Positions 59,492-64,000 of a DNA stretch of 64,000 bases are shown here, piece after piece. Numbering within the stretch: the first letter of the stretch is position 1; every line of letters starts with the position of its first letter. The DNA comes from Terriglobus roseus DSM 18391 (lineage in GTDB: Bacteria > Acidobacteriota > Terriglobia > Terriglobales > Acidobacteriaceae). The notes under the pieces are model-generated. The model was not told the origin of the DNA and searched no databases. It saw only the letters and a list, made by a program, of their open reading frames with translations. Both the position numbers and the translations under genes were made by a program. The stretch spans positions 682,001 through 746,000 of the forward strand of contig NC_018014.1 in NCBI RefSeq assembly GCF_000265425.1. Reading direction: 5' to 3'.

Positions 59492-60239
59492 AGTGCGCCC
59501 CCTGCTCGAGACGTTTGCCTCGTGTAAAGAAGAAGCATAGACCGGCCGCAGCAAGAAGCGTCAGCAGCAACTGGTCGATGCGAAGAAAGCCGCCGACAAA
59601 CGTATCCGGCAGCACATAGGTGGGGCGAAACTCATCGACGAAGAAGCGAACCAGCGCGGCCATCGTGAGCGAAAGTCCGAAGGTCTCGCCTGCCTGGGCC
59701 TCGCGATGCAGCCATGCAAAGGCGATGGCGGCGGCCAGCAATGACAATACCGCGGAGTACAGCGCAACCGGATGGTAGCCGTCGTCTGCGCGGATGATGT
59801 GCCCCATGGGAGACGTCGTCGACGCGCCAAGATCGTCGCCCGAGAAGAGCGTGCCCAGGTGCAGGGAAGCCTGCAGCAGCAGGATCGCGGGTGCTATAGC
59901 ATCGGCGGTTCGCAGCCACGGCAGCTTCTTGAAGAACACGTAACCGACGCCGCACAGGAGCGCCAGCAGCAATCCAAACTTCGTCACGGTGGGCAGCGTC
60001 AGGATGTAGAGCGGATAGTGCAGAAACGCCTTCCACACCTGCACCACAATCACCACGCGCGACAGGATCAGGGTGCCCGCCGCGGTGAACAGGCACAGAT
60101 TCCATACCGCGTCTTCGCTGATACGCATGACACGCGCACCCCGCGCCGCCAGCAGAATGGCGAGCACTAGCCCAAGCGCAGCAACTGCACCAAATGTGGG
60201 GATAGTGATAGGTCCGATTCGTGCGAGGTGCGGGTGCAT
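59481..60239 (-). CDS. Divergent prolipoprotein diacylglyceryl transferase-like protein
   Basis: A 252-residue membrane protein with about seven helices. It resembles Lgt in overall plan, with the N-terminal IPTFGAVAALGLVLAI, a late YHPVALYSAVLSLL (the HPxxLY element) and RFFVDEFRP. However, the strongly conserved central Lgt segment with GRxGNFxN and the following RWP region is replaced by SLHLGTLFSGDDLGAS, and the N-terminal catalytic His region is not seen. It is therefore a divergent relative whose diacylglyceryl transfer is doubtful. The downstream pseudouridine synthase overlaps it by 11 bases. Confidence 0.65.
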   Translation of the reverse strand: MHPHLARIGPITIPTFGAVAALGLVLAILLAARGARVMRISEDAVWNLCLFTAAGTLILSRVVIVVQVWKAFLHYPLYILTLPTVTKFGLLLALLCGVGYVFFKKLPWLRTADAIAPAILLLQASLHLGTLFSGDDLGASTTSPMGHIIRADDGYHPVALYSAVLSLLAAAIAFAWLHREAQAGETFGLSLTMAALVRFFVDEFRPTYVLPDTFVGGFLRIDQLLLTLLAAAGLCFFFTRGKRLEQGAHYAQ

Positions 60240-60728
60240 CCTCTCTAGGATACGTTGTGCGAGGTTCTACACCCGAAAAAGAAGGAAGCACACGGCTTCT
60301 ATGAGGAGATGGACTCCTTAGGGTCCGCAAATCGTGCCGCCTCAAATAGAGAAGACCGACCCACTTGGGGTCGACAACAATCGTGCCGCCTCAAATAGAG
60401 AAGACCGACCCACTGGGCCGTGAGGGAGGCGCCGGTGAACCCGCTACTAAGCGGTGGGATTCAGCCGTGGTTCTTTAGGCATTCGGGACTGGCCGACACT
60501 GCACACCGAACCATATATACGAGCCGAACCCCTGTTCAATGGATATTGGTTCAACCGGCGTTGTTCCCCGCACCTGCTTTGCAGGCCGGTCATCTGTTGC
60601 AGATGCTACGCGGAGACCCCGATGTTGGCAAGGCAAGCAACACCGCGCTTGCCACACTAATCAAGTCGGCGTCTTTCGTCGTTCCCAAAGCCTGACAGCC
60701 GACAGTCAGGCCCATCGTCACCGCCCGT
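60240..60728. other. Gene-poor stretch with a duplicated 36-bp sequence
   Basis: A 36-bp sequence (60330-60365) is repeated exactly at 60379-60414 with a 13-bp spacer. Two small hairpins lie at 60573-60585 and 60591-60605. A 91-codon plus-strand frame (60420-60695) has no recognisable domain or ribosome site and is not called. Otherwise nothing is recognised. Confidence 0.45.
60330..60414. repeat. Direct repeat, 36 bp x 2
   Basis: Two identical 36-bp units with period 49, each ending GAAGACCGACCCACT. Only two copies and no cas genes, so it is not a CRISPR array. It may be a regulator-binding or duplication scar. Confidence 0.8.
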
Positions 60729-61748
60729 CTACGGCTGTGCGTAATACCCATTGCGCGATCGCACTACAACACCCGGCTTTGCGTCGGTCACCTGAAGTGA
60801 ATGATACTCATCAGCGTGTTCCGGAGGTGGTGGCGCGAAGGTCAACTCATACATCGATTTCGCTTCCGCAGCACACCTCTCCAGATTGCCGGCGACATCG
60901 CTGTTGCCCGTGATGGTGAGCCCACCGCTCTGGACCGCGAGCACCTGCAGACTGAGATCGGCGATGTCCGTATCCTCTGGTTTCGCAATGCCTTTCAGGA
61001 AGACCTCGTAGTAACTCGAACGCAGCAGGTTCTCCTCAGGCCCGAGAGGGTTAATGTTGTACAGCGTCATCTTTGCCAGTCGCATCTGGCGGGAATAGCT
61101 GACAACGTCGCGGAAGATCCCCTGGTGCTGCCTGTTGCTGAGATCGACGCGGACGCCTGAGAGCAGCGGCCAGCCGGGCGATACCCATAACACCATCTTC
61201 TCCCCTGGGATTTTGGCGGCATACTCCGTTAACTCACCCAATGCCCGTAGCGAGATCTGCGTGCGCTCATCCGCACCCCAGAACCCCTGATCGCGACGGA
61301 CCTCGCGCAAACCAATGGGATATTTGTCGAGGATGACACTCAACGAATTGCCATCTTTCGTGAAACCCTGCTGGACCTCTGTTGTTTTGTCGGTAATCAC
61401 GGCAAACGTTGTGGGATTCGCCAGCGCGCCGCCATTCGCGCGGAAGTATTTTTGAATCTCATTGCGCTCATAAGCCATCCGGATATACGGAATGTTCACG
61501 GCGTCCAGCACCACGATCACTCGAACGGGATCGCTGCCTGCGCCGATACGGCGTAATGAGGTGATCGCACGCGGCTGCTTATTATCGAGCAGTCGGATGT
61601 TCTGCGGCGATAAATTCTCTGCCCCGGGCGCGCTGAAGACATTGACCTGGATGGACGATTCATGGGGAGCAGTTGCCTGCTGAGCCGTGGCGCACAACGT
61701 GCTCAAAGAGAGTAAGGCAAGGGAGACACTTCGGGTGAGGGACGACAT
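60729..61748 (-). CDS. VWA-like secreted protein without MIDAS
   Basis: A 339-residue exported protein related to the VWFA-related Acidobacterial family: signal peptide (residues 1-22, ATA-Q), a short beta segment (SIQVNVFSAPGAENLSPQNIRLLDNKQPRAITSL), then a Rossmann-like VWA fold starting VRVIVVLDAVNIPY. The MIDAS position reads DAVNI instead of DxSxS, so metal binding of the usual type is lost. It ends with a domain similar to the sibling at 57 kb (YHSLQVTDAKPGVVVRSRNGYYAQP). ATG 61748 has GGAGG eight bases upstream. Function unknown. Confidence 0.75.
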   Translation of the reverse strand: MSSLTRSVSLALLSLSTLCATAQQATAPHESSIQVNVFSAPGAENLSPQNIRLLDNKQPRAITSLRRIGAGSDPVRVIVVLDAVNIPYIRMAYERNEIQKYFRANGGALANPTTFAVITDKTTEVQQGFTKDGNSLSVILDKYPIGLREVRRDQGFWGADERTQISLRALGELTEYAAKIPGEKMVLWVSPGWPLLSGVRVDLSNRQHQGIFRDVVSYSRQMRLAKMTLYNINPLGPEENLLRSSYYEVFLKGIAKPEDTDIADLSLQVLAVQSGGLTITGNSDVAGNLERCAAEAKSMYELTFAPPPPEHADEYHSLQVTDAKPGVVVRSRNGYYAQP

Positions 61749-61975
61749 CACATCCTCCCAGCGCGTGTAACGCACGGGATAAAGGCCCGCCAATCGCTGT
61801 CAATGAATTGGATGCGATGGCGTAATGAGCTGGATCGCTTCCACAAGCGGCATAAGAAGACACTGCGAAAAAACGTGCTTTTGCAATCATCCGTGGTGGC
61901 GACTCAGGGGCTTGTACTTTGATCAACAGACACCGGACGGGCTCCCGCCACAAATATTGCCGGAAGTGTGAATGG

Positions 61976-62000
61976 AAAAGGCCGGGCAGATTGCCAGACC
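61976..62000 (-). terminator. Terminator of zapA
   Basis: On the minus strand GGTCTGGCA, three bases, TGCCCGGCC (one mismatch, one G-U) is followed by TTTTCC, 27 bases past the zapA stop. Confidence 0.65.
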
Positions 62001-62026
62001 TCTTTAGAAATCAGTCAGATTCTGAT

Positions 62027-62365
62027 CTAGACGGCGATCCGGTGCAGGTCTTCGCTCAACGCCTCATCCAGCATATTGCTCAGCGAGCTTGCACGGCGGC
62101 GGTTCGTCGTCTCGGTGTTGTCGAGTGAGTCCAGCAGTTCGCGATGACGTGCACGCAGCTCCGTCAGCTCATCTGCAATATTCAGCGCAGCCAGAACAGC
62201 CACACGCAGCGAATCGACGGTCGCGCCATGCGCTGAGACAGCACGCATCTTGCCGTCAACAATGCGCGCAAGCTGGTCGATGTGCGCGGGGTCTACACCG
62301 CGCAGGTGATACGTCTGGTCGTAGATCTCGACCGAAACCGAGCTGATGGGGGAAGTGTTGTCCAT
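62027..62365 (-). CDS. zapA: Cell division protein ZapA
   Basis: A 112-residue ZapA that bundles FtsZ. The globular N-domain contains SVSVEIYDQTYHLRGVDPAHIDQLARIVDGKMRAV, and the C-terminal half is a coiled coil with VLAALNIADELTELRARHRELLDSL. Length is at the upper range of the family. It follows the short coiled-coil gene by 23 bp, an arrangement like zapB-zapA. Confidence 0.88.
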   Translation of the reverse strand: MDNTSPISSVSVEIYDQTYHLRGVDPAHIDQLARIVDGKMRAVSAHGATVDSLRVAVLAALNIADELTELRARHRELLDSLDNTETTNRRRASSLSNMLDEALSEDLHRIAV

Positions 62366-62388
62366 GCCTCTCGAATACTCCCTCTCGC

Positions 62389-62646
62389 CTAACCCAGGTC
62401 GTCCAGTTGCTTCAACATCGCGTCGACACGGCCCTTTACCTGCTGCCGTTCCTGCTTCAATCCTGCCAATTCCACGGTCAATGCCGAGTTCTCGCTGGAA
62501 GCAACGTCCAGCAGCTCCTTCATAGCCGCCACTTCCGCCTCCGCATTGGCGCGCGCTTCGCGCTCCGCGCGGATCAGTTCCACCGTGCGCATCACGCGCT
62601 GCTCAAGTGCCTGGAATTCGTCGACGGTAATGGTCGTGGTCGCCAT
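62389..62646 (-). CDS. Small coiled-coil protein, ZapB-like
   Basis: An 85-residue all-helical coiled coil (about residues 8-80, heptads in ALEQRVMRTVELIRAEREARANAEAEVAAMKELL and TVELAGLKQERQQVKGRVDAML). The ATG at 62646 has AAGGAG ten bases upstream, against the weak upstream alternatives. Position directly before zapA, small size and coiled coil suggest a ZapB-like division factor; similarity alone is low for such sequences. Confidence 0.7.
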   Translation of the reverse strand: MATTTITVDEFQALEQRVMRTVELIRAEREARANAEAEVAAMKELLDVASSENSALTVELAGLKQERQQVKGRVDAMLKQLDDLG

Positions 62647-62790
62647 GAATTGTGCTCCTTCGGCGATAATTCGAAACGCCTGTGCGGAGTATAGAGCCGC
62701 CATTCGCGAATGCCCGACGGCATTTCGCATTGGGGGTATCCGATTGTGCTACCCCTGTTAATTACTGGTGACGAAACAGGCTGCGAGAAA

Positions 62791-64000
62791 CTATTTCCGC
62801 TTCCAGGTCACGCCGTCTTTACCGTCCTCAATCAGGACACCCTTTTCCATCAACTCATTCCGAATCGCATCGCCACGCGCAAAGTTGCGCCGCTTGCGGG
62901 CGTCCGTGCGTTCCGCGATCAACTGTTCAATCTGCTCGTCGGAGATGCTCTGCGCGGCCCGCAGTTCAGGTGCGATCTCGTCGCTGCGACCCTCCGCCTC
63001 AGCCCACGCGACTGCGGCCTGGCTGATCGCTGCATCGCGATCCGTCAGCACGTCGAAGACTTCGTCAAAGTCCGATAGCAGCTTCGTGATGCGCTCTACG
63101 TTGCCGCGGCCGAAGGTGCCATTGTCCAGCGTGATGTTTGCCGCACGCACCACGTCAAAGATGGCGGCACGCGCCTCGGCGGTGTTCAGATCGTTCGCCA
63201 GCGCAGCGTGGTAAGCCGACAGCTTGTCCGCCACGAGCGCATCCAACTCTTCATTGCTCTCCGCCGGCAGCGCTGCATTCTTCGCCGCGGCATCCACGCG
63301 CCGCGCAAAGGTCCGCAGGCGCTCGATCGCATTCGCGCTCTCTGTCAGGCCTTCGAACGTAAAGTTCATCTGGTGGCGATAGGGAACGGAGATCAGCAGA
63401 AAGCGGATCGCCGAAGCGCGGTAGCCCTTCAGCAACAGGTCACGCAGCGTGTAGAAGTTGCCCTCAGACTTCGACATCTTCTTGCCTTCGACCAGCAGGA
63501 AGCGCACATGGAACCAATGCCGTGCAAACGGTTGGTGACTGGCGCACTCGCTTTGAGCAATCTCGTTCTCGTGGTGCGGGAAGGTCAAATCCTCGCCACC
63601 GCCGTGCACGTCAAAGTTCGGCCCCAGGTATTTCATCGCCATGGCGGAGCACTCAATGTGCCAGCCCGGTCGCCCGGTGCCGATCTCCGTCTCCCAAGAC
63701 GCTTCGCCTGGCTTCACAGCCTTCCACAGGGCAAAGTCGCGCGCGGCGTCCTTCTCATACTCGTCCACATCGACGCGCGCACCGTCTTCCATGCCGTCCA
63801 GATCTTTACCGCTCAGCTTCCCGTAGTCCGGAAACTTTGCAATGCGGAAGTACCACGATCCGTCTTCTGTCTTGTAGGCGATGTCTTCGCTGGCAAGCTG
63901 TTCAATCAGCTTCACCATCTCGCCGATGTTCTCGGTCGCGCGCGCAATGATCTCCGGCCGCTCGACGCCCAGCGCGTCCATGTCTTCGAAGAAGGCCTTC
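62791..64000 (-). CDS. cysS: Cysteine--tRNA ligase (5' end beyond window)
   Basis: The C-terminal 403 residues of a class I synthetase; the frame is open through position 64000, so the N-terminal HIGH-containing part lies outside. Visible are the zinc/catalytic region LGPNFDVHGGGEDLTFPHHENEIAQSE, the KMSKS loop (KKMSKSEGNFYTLRDLL), the anticodon stem-contact domain and the short C-terminal helical domain (RKRRNFARGDAIRNELMEKGV). Nothing unusual. Confidence 0.96.
   Translation of the reverse strand, partial: KAFFEDMDALGVERPEIIARATENIGEMVKLIEQLASEDIAYKTEDGSWYFRIAKFPDYGKLSGKDLDGMEDGARVDVDEYEKDAARDFALWKAVKPGEASWETEIGTGRPGWHIECSAMAMKYLGPNFDVHGGGEDLTFPHHENEIAQSECASHQPFARHWFHVRFLLVEGKKMSKSEGNFYTLRDLLLKGYRASAIRFLLISVPYRHQMNFTFEGLTESANAIERLRTFARRVDAAAKNAALPAESNEELDALVADKLSAYHAALANDLNTAEARAAIFDVVRAANITLDNGTFGRGNVERITKLLSDFDEVFDVLTDRDAAISQAAVAWAEAEGRSDEIAPELRAAQSISDEQIEQLIAERTDARKRRNFARGDAIRNELMEKGVLIEDGKDGVTWKRK

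Noticed and set aside
60420..60695. 91-codon plus-strand frame
   Set aside because: No ribosome site, domain or homologous look; composition mixed and includes hairpin sequences.

Overview
This GC-rich, almost fully coding window reads as a chromosome segment of an Acidobacteriota bacterium, most likely family Acidobacteriaceae (Terriglobus/Granulicella/Edaphobacter type). The pointers are two von Willebrand proteins of the kind abundant in Acidobacteria, several Tat-exported Gfo/Idh/MocA-type sugar enzymes, and acidobacterial-type secreted proteins of unknown function. Placement below phylum is inference. No phage, IS element, CRISPR array or plasmid gene was recognised.

Layout. 1-8.5 kb: a secreted LolA-like protein, a cluster of Tat-exported sugar oxidoreductase/isomerase genes, recX, a royal-jelly-type secreted protein and a DUF429-like protein. 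8.5-11 kb: two paralogous membrane diguanylate cyclases. 11-17.2 kb: alaS, two envelope proteins, then an unusual trio of a MerR-like/TPR fusion and two tandem small cysteine-rich proteins. 17.4-18 kb: tRNA-Thr(CGT) followed by a 54-bp tandem array built from its own 3' end. 18.4-24.9 kb: a secreted protein, a nitrilase, an AMIN-amidase, infC with an ATT start, and a receiver protein with a histone-like tail facing an 86-residue histidine-kinase fragment. 25-33.1 kb: tRNA-Leu(CAG), trpC-trpF, a 0.7-kb field of structured repeats, then trpB-trpA, chorismate mutase, DAHP synthase, dienelactone hydrolase and prephenate dehydrogenase: an aromatic amino acid cluster. 33.2-38.5 kb: a MarR/MFS drug-efflux pair around one operator, threonine ammonia-lyase and an ABC-2 exporter. 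38.6-47.5 kb: an RND efflux system with two pump subunits and an adaptor. 47.7-56.9 kb: a HAD-UbiA fusion, pheST, and an NAD-type formate dehydrogenase with its DUF1641 partner. 57-64 kb: two VWA proteins, a pseudouridine synthase overlapping a divergent Lgt-like gene, zapB-like/zapA, and cysS cut by the window end.

Working together: the trp/aro genes make tryptophan and feed tyrosine; pheST, alaS, cysS, infC and the two tRNAs serve translation; RND, MFS and ABC systems give export; the sugar enzymes suggest periplasmic carbohydrate oxidation. The most unusual signals are the tRNA-derived tandem array (17416-17976), the covarying CCCA...TGGGGCACCC hairpin family (26790-27345, plus one copy after alaS), the receiver-histone-tail protein and the paired cysteine-rich miniproteins.
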